The translations under genes and the position numbers were made by a program. A stretch of 64,000 nucleotides of DNA from an uncultured Christensenella sp. (GTDB lineage: Bacteria; Bacillota; Clostridia; Christensenellales; Borkfalkiaceae). Below are positions 40,617-49,772 of this stretch, in pieces (position 1 is the stretch's first letter; each line of letters starts with the position of its first letter). The notes beneath the pieces are model-generated. The model saw only the letters and a list, made by a program, of their open reading frames with translations. It was not told where the DNA came from and did not search any database. The stretch lies in contig CAJTQF010000001.1 of assembly GCA_910578565.1 (NCBI GenBank), forward strand, positions 440,186 to 504,185, written 5' to 3'.

Positions 40617-43600
40617 ATGATTTTCAGAATTTTCGTTGAAAAGAAAGACAATTTACAGGCGGCAAAAGTTAAAGAAGATATTTGTAACCTGTTAAAAATT
40701 TCGGTCGCGGACATGCGTACTTTTATACGTTACGACATAGAAGGAATGAGCGCAAACGAATTTGCCGCCGCTGTACCGTGCGTATTTTCCGAACCGCCCG
40801 TCGACAACGTTTACTTTGAAGATATTCATTTAAACGGCGAATATTCTGTATTTGCGGTTGCTTACCTTACGGGACAGTACGACCAGCGCGCAGACAGTGC
40901 GTCGCAGTGCGTACAGCTTTTGACGCGCAAATCGCGTCCGTTGATTAAGTGCGCAACCGTTTATGCGATTAAATCGGTTAATGTCGAACAACTGGACAAA
41001 ATTAAAAAGCATTTAATAAATCCTGTAGAGTGTGAAGAAGTAAGTCTTGAAAAGGCAAATTCACTTGCGCACGTCGCCGTGGAAGCGGAATGCGTTAAAG
41101 AAGTGGACGATTTTATCTGTTTTGATGAAGGCGCGGTGGCAAGGTATCACGCGGAAATGGGGCTTGCCATGTCAAAGGAAGATCTTGCATTCGTCCGCGA
41201 TTATTTTAAAAACGAAGGCAGAAACCCTACCGAAACAGAAATAAAGGTAATAGATACTTATTGGTCCGACCATTGCCGTCACACCACTTTTGCGACGGAA
41301 ATTAAAAACATACAAATTTACAGCGATAACGTACATATCCAAAAAGCGTTGGATTTATATAAAAAATTATTCAATGAGCTTTATAAAGACAGAAAGGATA
41401 AATACGTCTGTCTTATGGACATTGCTACGATTGCCGCAAAAAAACTTAAAAAAGACGGCAAGTTGAAAAATCTTGACTTATCAGATGAAATAAACGCCTG
41501 CTCTATTAAAGTTGACGCCGTAATTGACGGTAAAAAGCAGGAATACACAATAATGTTCAAGAACGAGACGCATAACCACCCGACCGAAATAGAACCTTTC
41601 GGCGGCGCGGCGACCTGTCTCGGCGGTGCTATACGCGACCCGCTTTCAGGCAGAACTTACGTTTTGCAGTCTATGAGAGTCACCGGTTGCGCCGATCCTA
41701 CCGAACCTATTGAAAATACCCTTAAAGGTAAATTGCCGCAAAGAATTATTACGAAAACAGCAGCTAACGGGTTTTCTTCATACGGCAACCAGATCGGTCT
41801 TGCCACAGGTCAGGTCGAAGAAGTATATCACGACGGCTATAAAGCCAAAAGGCTTGAAACGGGCTTCGTGGTTGCTGGCGCAAAATCCGATATGATATAC
41901 CGCGAAAAACCCGAGAGCGGCGACGTTATAATTCTTTTGGGCGGAGAAACGGGACGGGACGGATGCGGCGGCGCAACGGGTTCATCAAAAGCTCACGACG
42001 TAAAATCGGTCCAGACCTGCGGTGCGGAAGTTCAGAAGGGCAACGCCCTGACAGAGCGCAAATTGCAAAGGCTGTTTTTGAATAAAGACGCAACCCGTAT
42101 GATTAAAAAATGCAACGACTTCGGTGCGGGCGGCGTTTCCGTTGCTATCGGCGAACTTGCCGACGGTTTGGTAATAGAACTTGATAAAGTACCCAAAAAA
42201 TACGAAGGTCTTTCCGGTACGGAACTCGCAATTTCCGAATCACAGGAAAGAATGGCTGTCGTTGTAAAAGAGAGCGACGCGGAAAAATTTATACGGCTTG
42301 CCGCCGAAGAAAATCTTGCGGCGACGGTTGTCGCTTACGTTACCGATGACAGAAGAATGAAAATGTATCAGGGCGGCAGGACAATAGTAGACATTTCGCG
42401 CGATTTCCTTGATACTAACGGCGTTAAGCAAATTACGGACGCCGATATTCAGGATTACATAACTCCGTTTTTTGAAGAAGCTGTTTGTGAGAGTTTTAAA
42501 GAAAAATTCATTTCAACTCTGTCACAGCTCAACGTGTGTTCGAAAAAGGGACTTGCGGAAATGTTTGACTCTACAATAGGCGCAAAGTCCGTATATATGC
42601 CGTTCGGCGGCAAATATCAGCTTACTCCGGTAATTGCTATGGCGGCGAAATTTACGGGCGGTGAAACGGACGACTGCACGGTTTCGGCATACGGTTATAA
42701 TCCCGAGCTTATGTCTTCGTCGCCCTTTACAGGCGCAATTTATTCTATAGTTGCGTCCGTATCGAAGATTGTTGCGGCGGGCGGCAGATATGAAGACGTA
42801 CGTCTTTCGTTGCAAGAGTTCTTCATGCGTTTAAGGGACGATAAAAAGCGTTGGGGCGTTCCGCTTTCCGCTCTGCTTGGAGCGTTGTATGCGCAAATTA
42901 ATCTCAGTTTGGGTGCAATAGGCGGAAAGGATTCCATGAGCGGCACGTTTGAAGATATAGACGTCCCGCCCACGTTGATTTCTTTTGCCATAGCTCCCGC
43001 AAAAGCGTCTGCGCTCATTACAAACGTAATTACGCAAAAAGGCGAAAAACTTTATCTTTTGCCGCTTGTAAAGGACAAGTGCCGCGTTCCCGATTTTGTT
43101 TATCTCAAAAAGCTGTACTCTTCAATAAATAAAAATATAGTTAACGGCAATATAAAATTTGCCACCGTGGTTGAAAAGGGCGGTATAGCCGCCGCTGTTG
43201 CAAAGAGCTGTTTTGGCAACGGTTTCGGCTTCAATTTCGTTTGCGATAAGGACGCGCTTTTCGGCGAACGTTACGGCGATATTATTGTATCCGTGACAGA
43301 CGAAAATGTTTTAGCGGGACTTGAAAATATGTATATTGGCGAAACGTGCGAAGGCGGTTTTTCTGTCGGAAACGATAGCGTTGAATATAACGAAGCGCTT
43401 AGCGCGTATATGAAAAAACTTTTCCCCGTGTTCCCCGTTACCGCGCCGGCAGTCGGTGAAGCCGCGCTGTGTGATTTTACAGTTAAGAAAGGAAAGGCTT
43501 CCGATTTGCATATTGCAAAGCCTAAGGTATTTATACCAGCTTTCCCCGGAACCAACTGCGAGCTTGACACTGCAAGGGCGTTCCGCTTAGCGGGGGCAGA

Positions 43601-44315
43601 ACCCAAAATTTTAGTAGTTAAAAACCGTACTCCGCAGGATATTGAAGAGAGCGTGCAGGCAATTATAAAGGCTGTTGGCGGTGCCAATATTATAGCTTTT
43701 CCCGGCGGGTTTTCCGGCGGCGACGAGCCTGACGGCTCCGGCAAATTCATAGCTACAACTTTTAAAAATCCCGCGATATCGGACAGGATAGGCGAACTTT
43801 TACAAAACCGCGACGGACTTGTTCTGGGTATTTGCAACGGTTTTCAGGCGCTTATAAAATTGGGGCTTGTACCTTATGGAAAGGTAAGTCCGTTGACGCC
43901 CGAATCGCCTACGCTTACGTATAACAACATTTCACGGCACGTATCTACTATGGTGAAAATACGCGTTGCGTCAAATTTAAGTCCCTGGTTATCCGCTTGC
44001 AATGTGGGCGAAATTTATTCCGTCCCCGTATCGCACGGAGAAGGTAAACTGATTGCGCCTTTAAATGAGCTTGAAAAAATGCGCCAAAACGGTCAGATAG
44101 CTACGCAGTATGTTGACCTTGGCGGCAAGCCTACAATGCAAAGTCCTTATAACCCTAACGGCAGTATGTGGGCGATAGAAGGAATTACTTCACCCAACGG
44201 AAGAGTATTCGGCAAAATGGGACACAGTGAAAGAATCGGTGAAAACCTTTACAAAAACTATAGCGGCAATTTCGATATGAAGATATTTGAAAGCGGCGTA
44301 AAATACTTTAAATAA
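40617..44315 (+). CDS. purL: FGAM synthase, single-chain (large) type
   Basis: About 1232 aa, fusing the synthase (about 1-960) and a C-terminal glutamine amidotransferase (about 975-1230). I prefer the ATG at 40617 (MIFRIFVEKK, as in relatives); an in-frame GTG at 40599 overlaps purD. IDTYWSDHCRHTTF, KNETHNHPTEIEPFGGAATCLGG and GGKDSMSG are synthase motifs. The glutaminase shows PAFPGTNCELD, IAFPGGFSGGDEPDGSG and the nucleophile in LGICNGFQ. The single-chain form replaces separate purS/purQ/purL and marks a clostridial clade. Last gene of the purine operon. Confidence 0.95.
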   Translation: MIFRIFVEKKDNLQAAKVKEDICNLLKISVADMRTFIRYDIEGMSANEFAAAVPCVFSEPPVDNVYFEDIHLNGEYSVFAVAYLTGQYDQRADSASQCVQLLTRKSRPLIKCATVYAIKSVNVEQLDKIKKHLINPVECEEVSLEKANSLAHVAVEAECVKEVDDFICFDEGAVARYHAEMGLAMSKEDLAFVRDYFKNEGRNPTETEIKVIDTYWSDHCRHTTFATEIKNIQIYSDNVHIQKALDLYKKLFNELYKDRKDKYVCLMDIATIAAKKLKKDGKLKNLDLSDEINACSIKVDAVIDGKKQEYTIMFKNETHNHPTEIEPFGGAATCLGGAIRDPLSGRTYVLQSMRVTGCADPTEPIENTLKGKLPQRIITKTAANGFSSYGNQIGLATGQVEEVYHDGYKAKRLETGFVVAGAKSDMIYREKPESGDVIILLGGETGRDGCGGATGSSKAHDVKSVQTCGAEVQKGNALTERKLQRLFLNKDATRMIKKCNDFGAGGVSVAIGELADGLVIELDKVPKKYEGLSGTELAISESQERMAVVVKESDAEKFIRLAAEENLAATVVAYVTDDRRMKMYQGGRTIVDISRDFLDTNGVKQITDADIQDYITPFFEEAVCESFKEKFISTLSQLNVCSKKGLAEMFDSTIGAKSVYMPFGGKYQLTPVIAMAAKFTGGETDDCTVSAYGYNPELMSSSPFTGAIYSIVASVSKIVAAGGRYEDVRLSLQEFFMRLRDDKKRWGVPLSALLGALYAQINLSLGAIGGKDSMSGTFEDIDVPPTLISFAIAPAKASALITNVITQKGEKLYLLPLVKDKCRVPDFVYLKKLYSSINKNIVNGNIKFATVVEKGGIAAAVAKSCFGNGFGFNFVCDKDALFGERYGDIIVSVTDENVLAGLENMYIGETCEGGFSVGNDSVEYNEALSAYMKKLFPVFPVTAPAVGEAALCDFTVKKGKASDLHIAKPKVFIPAFPGTNCELDTARAFRLAGAEPKILVVKNRTPQDIEESVQAIIKAVGGANIIAFPGGFSGGDEPDGSGKFIATTFKNPAISDRIGELLQNRDGLVLGICNGFQALIKLGLVPYGKVSPLTPESPTLTYNNISRHVSTMVKIRVASNLSPWLSACNVGEIYSVPVSHGEGKLIAPLNELEKMRQNGQIATQYVDLGGKPTMQSPYNPNGSMWAIEGITSPNGRVFGKMGHSERIGENLYKNYSGNFDMKIFESGVKYFK

Positions 44316-44323
44316 ATTTATTC

Positions 44324-44353
44324 TTTACAAACTTTCCGTGTTTGTGATATAAT
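44324..44353 (+). promoter_or_regulatory. nrdR promoter
   Basis: -35 TTTACA (44324-44329), an 18-bp spacer and -10 TATAAT (44348-44353). Confidence 0.65.
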
Positions 44354-44375
44354 TAAAAAAAGCGAGGTTTTTTGT

Positions 44376-44834
44376 ATGAGATGCTTATTCTGCAATTTTG
44401 AAGACAGTAAAGTTGTAGACAGCCGTTCTGCCGACGAAGGCAGGACAATAAGAAGGCGGCGCGAGTGTTTTAACTGCGGCAAGCGGTTTACCACTTATGA
44501 AACTATTGAAGACACGCCCGTACTTGTTATTAAAACAAATGGAGCGCGCCAGGCATTCGATTCGCAAAAAATTAAAAACGGCATAATAAAATCGTGCGAA
44601 AAACGTCCCGTGTCAATGAATGAAATAGACGAAATGGTCGGAGCGGTTACCAAGCAAGTTTACAACTCTATGGAGCAGGAAGTTTCGTCAAAATATATCG
44701 GCGAATTGGTTATGACCGAACTTAAAAAGCACGACGAAGTTGCATACGTCCGTTATGCAAGCGTGTACCGCTCGTTTAAGGATATTTCCAGTTTTTTGGA
44801 AGAGCTCCAGACAATGATGGAAACCAAAAAGTAA
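44376..44834 (+). CDS. nrdR: Transcriptional repressor NrdR
   Basis: A 152-aa ATP/dATP-sensing repressor of ribonucleotide reductase genes. The N-terminal zinc ribbon uses CLFC (3-6) and CFNC (about 31-34). RTIRRRRECFNCGKRFTTYE is the DNA-binding module. The ATP-cone domain (about 46-136) begins VLVIKTNGARQAFD. GCGAGG precedes the ATG. A hairpin terminator follows before ispG. Confidence 0.94.
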   Translation: MRCLFCNFEDSKVVDSRSADEGRTIRRRRECFNCGKRFTTYETIEDTPVLVIKTNGARQAFDSQKIKNGIIKSCEKRPVSMNEIDEMVGAVTKQVYNSMEQEVSSKYIGELVMTELKKHDEVAYVRYASVYRSFKDISSFLEELQTMMETKK

Positions 44835-44841
44835 AAGGTTT

Positions 44842-44873
44842 TTCAGACAGTGCGCGGCACTGTCTGAATTTTT
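44842..44873 (+). terminator. Terminator between nrdR and ispG
   Basis: A perfect 12-bp stem (44842-44853 with 44857-44868, GCG loop) plus TTTTT. It ends only seven bases before the ispG ATG. Confidence 0.85.
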
Positions 44874-44879
44874 GAAAAA

Positions 44880-45935
44880 ATGAAAAGATTAGAAAGTAAA
44901 AAAGTATCGGTCGGGAATGTGATGCTGGGCGGCGGCGAGCCGGTCAGAATACAGTCAATGTGCACCACAAAAACTTCCAATGTTCAAAGTACAGTGGAAC
45001 AAATCAAGCGGCTTGAAAAAGCAGGCTGTGAAATTATCCGCGTTTCGGTGCTTGACGAAGAAGATGCAAAGGCGATAAAAGCGGTTAAAAATTCAATAAA
45101 TATTCCGCTTGTCGCCGATATTCATTTTTCGCACAAACTTGCGATTGCCGCAATTGAAAGCGGGTGCGACAAAGTGCGCATAAATCCCGGCAATATAGGC
45201 GGCGACAGACAATTGAAAGCTGTTGCCGATTGCATAAAGGCACACGGCATTTCCGTGCGGGTAGGTTCGAATACAGGAAGTATTGAAAAAGAGTTTTTGC
45301 AAAAGTACGGAAAAAACGAAAATTCGCTTGTTGAAAGCGCTCTTAAAAGCGTGTCTTTACTGGAAAAAAACGGAGTGGAAGATATTGTCATTTCGGTAAA
45401 GGCTTCGGATGTGCCGCTAACGGTTAAAGCATATAAACTTCTTGCGCAAAAAACCTGTTATCCGCTGCATATCGGCGTAACCGAAGCGGGAACGGAAGAA
45501 ATGGCTGTCGTCAAATCAAGCGTTGCGTTAGGTGCATTATTGCTTGACGGAATAGGTGATACTTTGCGCGTTTCTATAACGGACGACCCCGTAAAAGAAG
45601 TGCTTGCAGCCAAACGCATTTTACGGGCGGCAGGTCTTGATAAAAATTATGTCGACGTAGTGGCGTGTCCGACGTGCGGAAGATGCCGTTGGAATTCTAT
45701 GGAGCTTGCTAAAAAAGTTTCGGCTTACGTTGAGAGCTTTTCAAAACCGGTAAAAATAGCCGTTATGGGCTGTGTGGTTAACGGTCCCGGTGAAGCGAAA
45801 GACTGTGATATTGGTATTGCCGGTGCGGAAGATTACTGCGTTATTTTTAAGAACGGTGAAATATTAAGGCGGATAAACCGAGAAGACGCGGAGAGTGAAT
45901 TTTTCAAGGAGATAGATAAAATTTTAAATGACTGA
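44880..45935 (+). CDS. ispG: 4-hydroxy-3-methylbut-2-enyl-diphosphate synthase
   Basis: A 351-aa [4Fe-4S] enzyme of the MEP isoprenoid pathway. KKVSVGNVMLGGGEPVRIQSM at the N-terminus (read as KKVSVGNVML then EPVRIQSM) fits GcpE. The cluster cysteines are in CPTCGRC and GCVVNGPGEA near residues 260-310. No ribosome site is visible, and a terminator ends seven bases upstream, so its expression route is unclear. It overlaps the PolC-like gene by eight bases, the usual dxr-rseP-ispG-polC style linkage in Firmicutes. Confidence 0.93.
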   Translation: MKRLESKKVSVGNVMLGGGEPVRIQSMCTTKTSNVQSTVEQIKRLEKAGCEIIRVSVLDEEDAKAIKAVKNSINIPLVADIHFSHKLAIAAIESGCDKVRINPGNIGGDRQLKAVADCIKAHGISVRVGSNTGSIEKEFLQKYGKNENSLVESALKSVSLLEKNGVEDIVISVKASDVPLTVKAYKLLAQKTCYPLHIGVTEAGTEEMAVVKSSVALGALLLDGIGDTLRVSITDDPVKEVLAAKRILRAAGLDKNYVDVVACPTCGRCRWNSMELAKKVSAYVESFSKPVKIAVMGCVVNGPGEAKDCDIGIAGAEDYCVIFKNGEILRRINREDAESEFFKEIDKILND

Positions 45936-47454
45936 AAATTTTTTAAAAGAAGTTCATTCTTTAAGTAATCTTAATAACGCGATAATAGAATCCGTTGTGT
46001 TGGATGGAAAAACTGTCGTAGTTAAACTTATTACGGATAAGGTCTATAACGAAAGCGACAGGGAGAGCGTGCTTACGGCAGCAAAAAAATTGGTGCCGTC
46101 TATTTTTGATTGTCGTATCGAAATAACAAAACTTACACCCGACCCCGAAATGGTCAGACGTAAAATTTTAGAGCTGATAGAAAACAATTTCAGAGTACTT
46201 GCCGTAACGGTAAAAAAGGACGACGTTCAGGTTAAAAAAACTGGCGGCGGATTTGAATACGTTATTTCCGTTATGTCTTCTTTGGCAGACGACGGTATAT
46301 GCGATAAAATCAGCGCCGAGTTAAAAAAGAATTTTTGCGGAAAATTCAGCGGCAAAGTTATTCGGAGCGAAATCAGGGTTCAGGATATCGAAATTGAAGA
46401 AGAACACGAAAACGAAGAATACGAAATGCCCGTTCGCTTTTTTGAAATTTCGGATTTTTCTTTTTTGGAAGGTACCGAAAAGCAATCGCGCGCCGTGTAT
46501 CTGAGCGATTTGAATTTTGAAAGCGAAAACGTAGTTGTCTGCGGCAGACTCGAAGACATTCGCGAGCGCAGTTATAAAAATAAAAAGGACCAGGAAAAAC
46601 CTTATTACTCGTTTACGCTGAGCGACGAAACGGCTATGCAACGTATTACATATTTTACAAGATTAAAGAGCCTGGATAAGATAAAAGCGTTGAAGATTGG
46701 CGACAGTATTGTTTGCAGCGGCAAAACGGAACTTTACAACGGCTTTTTGCGGTTTACTGCAAATACTATAGACTACGGCAAAGTTCCCGAAGGATTCGTT
46801 CCCGAAAAGCGCGAGTCGCGTCCCGTACCCAAGTATTACAGCGTAATAAAACCTATGCCGTATGTTGATATAGAGCAGACGGATATGTTTGCGGACAGGA
46901 CGGTTCCCGAATGCCTTAAAGGTAAATCTTTCGTGGTTTTTGATTTGGAAACCACGGGACTTAATTCTGCCCCGACTTCCGGTAATATGGACAGAATAAT
47001 TGAAATAGGCGCATATAAAATTTGCGACGGCGCCATATGCGAAAGTTTTTCTTCTTTTATCAATCCCGAGAAAAAACTTTCCGACGAGATTATAAAACTG
47101 ACCGGAATCACCGAAGAAATGGTGTCCGGCGCACCGACATACGAACAAGCAATGCCCGACTTTTTTAAGTTTTGCGAAGGCTCTGTTCTGGTCGGACATA
47201 ATATTGCGGGCTTTGATTTCAAGTTTGTAGATTATTATTGTGCAAAGTTGGGGTATATGTTTGAAAGAAAACTTATCGATACGATACCCCTGTCGCAGGA
47301 GTTGCTGTTCCTTTCTAATTATAAGCTGAATACCGTTGCCGACAGGTTCGGTATAACTTTTAATCATCATAGGGCGGTGGACGACGCGCTCGTCACGGCG
47401 AAAATATTTATAGAGCTTATCAAAATAAAAAAATCTTTGCCAAAATTGCAATAA
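45928..47454 (+). CDS. PolC-like protein: N-terminal, OB and DEDDh exonuclease domains only
   Basis: A 508-aa protein in the normal polC position (ispG-polC-rimP-nusA). Residues about 1-160 resemble the PolC N-terminal domains, and 195-290 is the PolC OB-fold (VVVCGRLEDI, YYSFTLSDE). The exonuclease at about 333-505 has an intact DEDDh set: FDLETTG (Asp339, Glu341), HNIAGFDFKF and HHRAVDDAL. The PHP domain that normally flanks the exonuclease and the whole polymerase core (about 900 residues) are absent. The reading frame ends cleanly at TAA, with a promoter for rimP right behind it. It may proofread or process DNA in trans (inference). Confidence 0.85.
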   Translation: MTENFLKEVHSLSNLNNAIIESVVLDGKTVVVKLITDKVYNESDRESVLTAAKKLVPSIFDCRIEITKLTPDPEMVRRKILELIENNFRVLAVTVKKDDVQVKKTGGGFEYVISVMSSLADDGICDKISAELKKNFCGKFSGKVIRSEIRVQDIEIEEEHENEEYEMPVRFFEISDFSFLEGTEKQSRAVYLSDLNFESENVVVCGRLEDIRERSYKNKKDQEKPYYSFTLSDETAMQRITYFTRLKSLDKIKALKIGDSIVCSGKTELYNGFLRFTANTIDYGKVPEGFVPEKRESRPVPKYYSVIKPMPYVDIEQTDMFADRTVPECLKGKSFVVFDLETTGLNSAPTSGNMDRIIEIGAYKICDGAICESFSSFINPEKKLSDEIIKLTGITEEMVSGAPTYEQAMPDFFKFCEGSVLVGHNIAGFDFKFVDYYCAKLGYMFERKLIDTIPLSQELLFLSNYKLNTVADRFGITFNHHRAVDDALVTAKIFIELIKIKKSLPKLQ

Positions 47455-47457
47455 TAG

Positions 47458-47486
47458 TTGCTTTTTAAATACGTTTATGTTATAAT
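47458..47486 (+). promoter_or_regulatory. Promoter of the rimP-nusA-infB operon
   Basis: -35 TTGCTT (47458-47463), a 17-bp spacer and -10 TATAAT (47481-47486). Confidence 0.65.
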
Positions 47487-47513
47487 TTACTCAACCTTAA
47501 TCGTAAAGTTAAG

Positions 47514-47540
47514 ATTGAGTGCCTAAAACGGGCACTCAAT
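47514..47540 (+). promoter_or_regulatory. Stable hairpin in the rimP leader
   Basis: ATTGAGTGCC (47514-47523) pairs with GGCACTCAAT (47531-47540), with no T-run behind it, 11 bases before the GGGGGAAG ribosome site. It may stabilise the mRNA or respond to NusA/cold; this is inference. Confidence 0.5.
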
Positions 47541-47559
47541 ACTTCTATAAGGGGGAAGT

Positions 47560-48018
47560 ATGCAGATTAAGCCCATGACGGAAATACGCGCTTTTCTTGA
47601 AAAAATAGCCGCATCTATGGGAATTGAAATTGTCGACGTTGAATTTGACAACCGCAGTTCGACTTTAACCGTTTTTATTGAAACGGAACAGGGGGTTGAT
47701 TTAAACACCTGCGAAAAGTTTCATAACGCCATTATGGACCCTATTGACGAGCTTGACCCGTCGTACGGCGTGCCTTATACGCTCAACGTATCCAGCCCCG
47801 GGCTTGACAGACCTTTTAAAACTCAAAGGGATTTTGAACGTAATTTAAACAAAGAAATTGAAGTAAAACTTTATGCGCCTTTAAAAGGACAAAAGTTTCT
47901 GGAAGGGGTTTTGACCGCCTTTGACGATAATGCGATAACTCTTTTAATTAAAGACGAAGAAATTAAACTGAGCAACAATAAAATAGCTAAAATAAATAAA
48001 GCAATCAAATTTGACTGA
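47560..48018 (+). CDS. rimP: Ribosome maturation factor RimP
   Basis: A 152-aa 30S assembly factor. LEKIAASMGIEIVDVEFD (about 11-28), DLNTCEKFHNAI and YTLNVSSPGLDRPFKT (about 74-89) are family blocks; the SH3-like C-terminal domain follows. GGGGGAAG precedes the ATG. It leads the conserved translation-initiation operon. Confidence 0.93.
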   Translation: MQIKPMTEIRAFLEKIAASMGIEIVDVEFDNRSSTLTVFIETEQGVDLNTCEKFHNAIMDPIDELDPSYGVPYTLNVSSPGLDRPFKTQRDFERNLNKEIEVKLYAPLKGQKFLEGVLTAFDDNAITLLIKDEEIKLSNNKIAKINKAIKFD

Positions 48019-48065
48019 TAAGTCGAATTAAAATATACTTTCATCAATGAGTCAGGAGATATAAA

Positions 48066-49187
48066 ATGACTAATAAAGATTTTTTTGCGGCACTTGCAGA
48101 TTTGGAAAGGGAAAAGGGTATTCCCCAACAGGTATTTTTGGACGCGCTTGAAAACGCGCTTGTTTCAGCCTGCAAAAAACAGTATTCCGGCGCAATAGGC
48201 GCGGTCGAAATTAAACTTAATCCCGACAGGGGTACAATTGACTTCTTTACGGTAAAGACCGTAGTCGAAGAAGTGCTTGACAGAGAAAACGAGATATCGT
48301 TATCAGATGCCCAGAATATTAAAAAGAGCTATAAACTCGGCGATAAAGTTACTGAAAAGTTTGTACCCAAAGATTTCAGCAGAATTGCCGCGCAGACAGC
48401 AAAACAGGTTATACTGCAAAAACTTCACGAGACGGAAAGAGATGCGGCAGTGAACGAATTTTCCGATAAAGAAGGCGAACTGCTTGTCGGCGTGGTCAGA
48501 AAAATCGATGCGAAAAACGTTTATATCGAGTTGGGTAAAGGTCAGGTTGAAGGCTTAATGCTTCCGTCCGACCAGGTTCCCGGTGAAAAGTACAACGTAA
48601 ACGATAAACTTAAAGTATTTGTTAAAAAAGTCAAAAACGGGTTTCGCGGCGCACAGGTGCTTGTAAGTCGTGCTTCCGCAGGACTTGTCAGAAAACTTTT
48701 TGAAGAAGAAGTTCCCGAAATAAAACAGGGAACGGTAGTTATAAAGGAAGTAAGCCGTGAAGCCGGCGCAAGAACAAAAATCGCAATATATGCTACCGAC
48801 CCCAGAATTGACGCTATAGGCTCGTGCGTGGGTAACAAAGGCGCAAGGGTGAACGCGATTGTTGAAGAGTTAAAGGGCGAAAAGATTGATATTATCCCCT
48901 GGTCCGAAAATCCGCTTGAATTTATTGCAAAATCTTTGTCCCCTGCAAAAGTTATTTCGGTTACCCAGCTTGACGGCGAAAATACCGCAATGGCGGTTGT
49001 GCCCGACGATAAACTGTCGCTTGCTATAGGGAAGGACGGACAAAACGCGCGTCTTGCGGTAAGGCTTACCGGTTGGAAAATTGACGTAAAAAGCGAGTCT
49101 GCCGCGCGTAAACTTGAAGCGGAAAACTCTGTCGACGAAAGCGTAGCGGAAGAAGAAAATATTGAAATTACCGACGGAGCAGAGTAA
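48066..49187 (+). CDS. nusA: Transcription termination/antitermination factor NusA
   Basis: A 373-aa RNA-polymerase-associated factor. The N-terminal domain (1-125) starts FFAALADLEREKGIPQQVFL. An S1 domain (about 135-200), then KH1 and KH2 (about 205-345; REAGARTKIAIYA, GSCVGNKGARVNAI, SLAIGKDGQNARLAVRLTGW) follow. The acidic tail lacks the AR repeats of Proteobacteria, as normal for Firmicutes. AGGAG is before the ATG. Its stop overlaps ylxR. Confidence 0.95.
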   Translation: MTNKDFFAALADLEREKGIPQQVFLDALENALVSACKKQYSGAIGAVEIKLNPDRGTIDFFTVKTVVEEVLDRENEISLSDAQNIKKSYKLGDKVTEKFVPKDFSRIAAQTAKQVILQKLHETERDAAVNEFSDKEGELLVGVVRKIDAKNVYIELGKGQVEGLMLPSDQVPGEKYNVNDKLKVFVKKVKNGFRGAQVLVSRASAGLVRKLFEEEVPEIKQGTVVIKEVSREAGARTKIAIYATDPRIDAIGSCVGNKGARVNAIVEELKGEKIDIIPWSENPLEFIAKSLSPAKVISVTQLDGENTAMAVVPDDKLSLAIGKDGQNARLAVRLTGWKIDVKSESAARKLEAENSVDESVAEEENIEITDGAE

Positions 49188-49459
49188 TGCCCAAAACAAA
49201 AAAAGCACCGCTCAGGATGTGCATTGCATGCAGAGAGATGAAAGAAAAAAGGGATATGCTTCGCGTTGTGAAAAACGGCGAAGGTAAAATTTTTATCGAC
49301 TTCTCGTCCAAAGCGGCAGGGCGCGGCGCATATGTTTGCGATAAGCCCGAATGTATCGGCAAACTGAAAAAACAGAAACTATTGAATAAAGTTTTTTCAT
49401 GCGAAGTCGGTGCGGACGTTTATTCGGCAATCGAGGAGGAGTACTTTGGCGCAAAGTAA
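49187..49459 (+). CDS. ylxR: YlxR family RNA-binding protein (DUF448)
   Basis: A 90-aa basic protein. LRMCIACREMKEKRDMLRVV (about 9-28) and GRGAYVC are signatures of the DUF448/YlxR family, a nucleoid or RNA-binding factor of the nusA operon. The ATG overlaps the nusA stop. Confidence 0.9.
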   Translation: MPKTKKAPLRMCIACREMKEKRDMLRVVKNGEGKIFIDFSSKAAGRGAYVCDKPECIGKLKKQKLLNKVFSCEVGADVYSAIEEEYFGAK

Positions 49460-49769
49460 AGTTCGCAGTTATATCGGATTTTGCATTAAGGCAAGGAAAA
49501 TTACTCTGGGCGCGAATGCCATAGGAACGTTATCAAGCGGAGTTTATCTTTTGATTCTCGATAAAAATGCCGCAAAAAATTCATTGAGATTTGCACTTAA
49601 ATATAAGAGAAAATTTGACTGTCCGCTCATTCTCTGCAACGAAAAACTTGAAGACGTTGTATGTAAAAAAGAATGTAAGCTGGCGGCGATACGTGATAGA
49701 AACCTGGCGGACGCAATTTTAAACGGCGGCGATACGAATTACGAATTATATACCGAAGGCGGTGAATAG
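49446..49769 (+). CDS. ylxQ: YlxQ, L7Ae/L30e-family RNA-binding protein
   Basis: About 107 aa from a TTG start at 49446 (MAQSKVRSYIGFC). GGAGG (49435-49439) lies six bases upstream, and the start overlaps the ylxR end by 14 bases; the longer frame to 49410 has no ribosome site. IGFCIKARKITLGANAI and LLILDKNAAKNS fit the L7Ae/L30e fold of K-turn-binding proteins. Four bases separate it from infB. Confidence 0.82.
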   Translation: MAQSKVRSYIGFCIKARKITLGANAIGTLSSGVYLLILDKNAAKNSLRFALKYKRKFDCPLILCNEKLEDVVCKKECKLAAIRDRNLADAILNGGDTNYELYTEGGE

Positions 49770-49772
49770 CAT

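Noticed and set aside
43271..43837. 188-aa antisense ORF in purL
   Set aside because: It lies wholly inside the glutaminase domain of purL, has no ribosome site or recognisable motif, and is a codon-usage shadow.
46663..47451. 262-aa antisense ORF opposite the PolC-like gene
   Set aside because: Shadow of a well-supported coding frame, with no recognisable domain.
45928..47560. Frameshifted or truncated polC pseudogene
   Set aside because: The ORF ends at a clean TAA and the bases behind it hold a promoter and leader for rimP, with no PHP or polymerase remnants in any frame.
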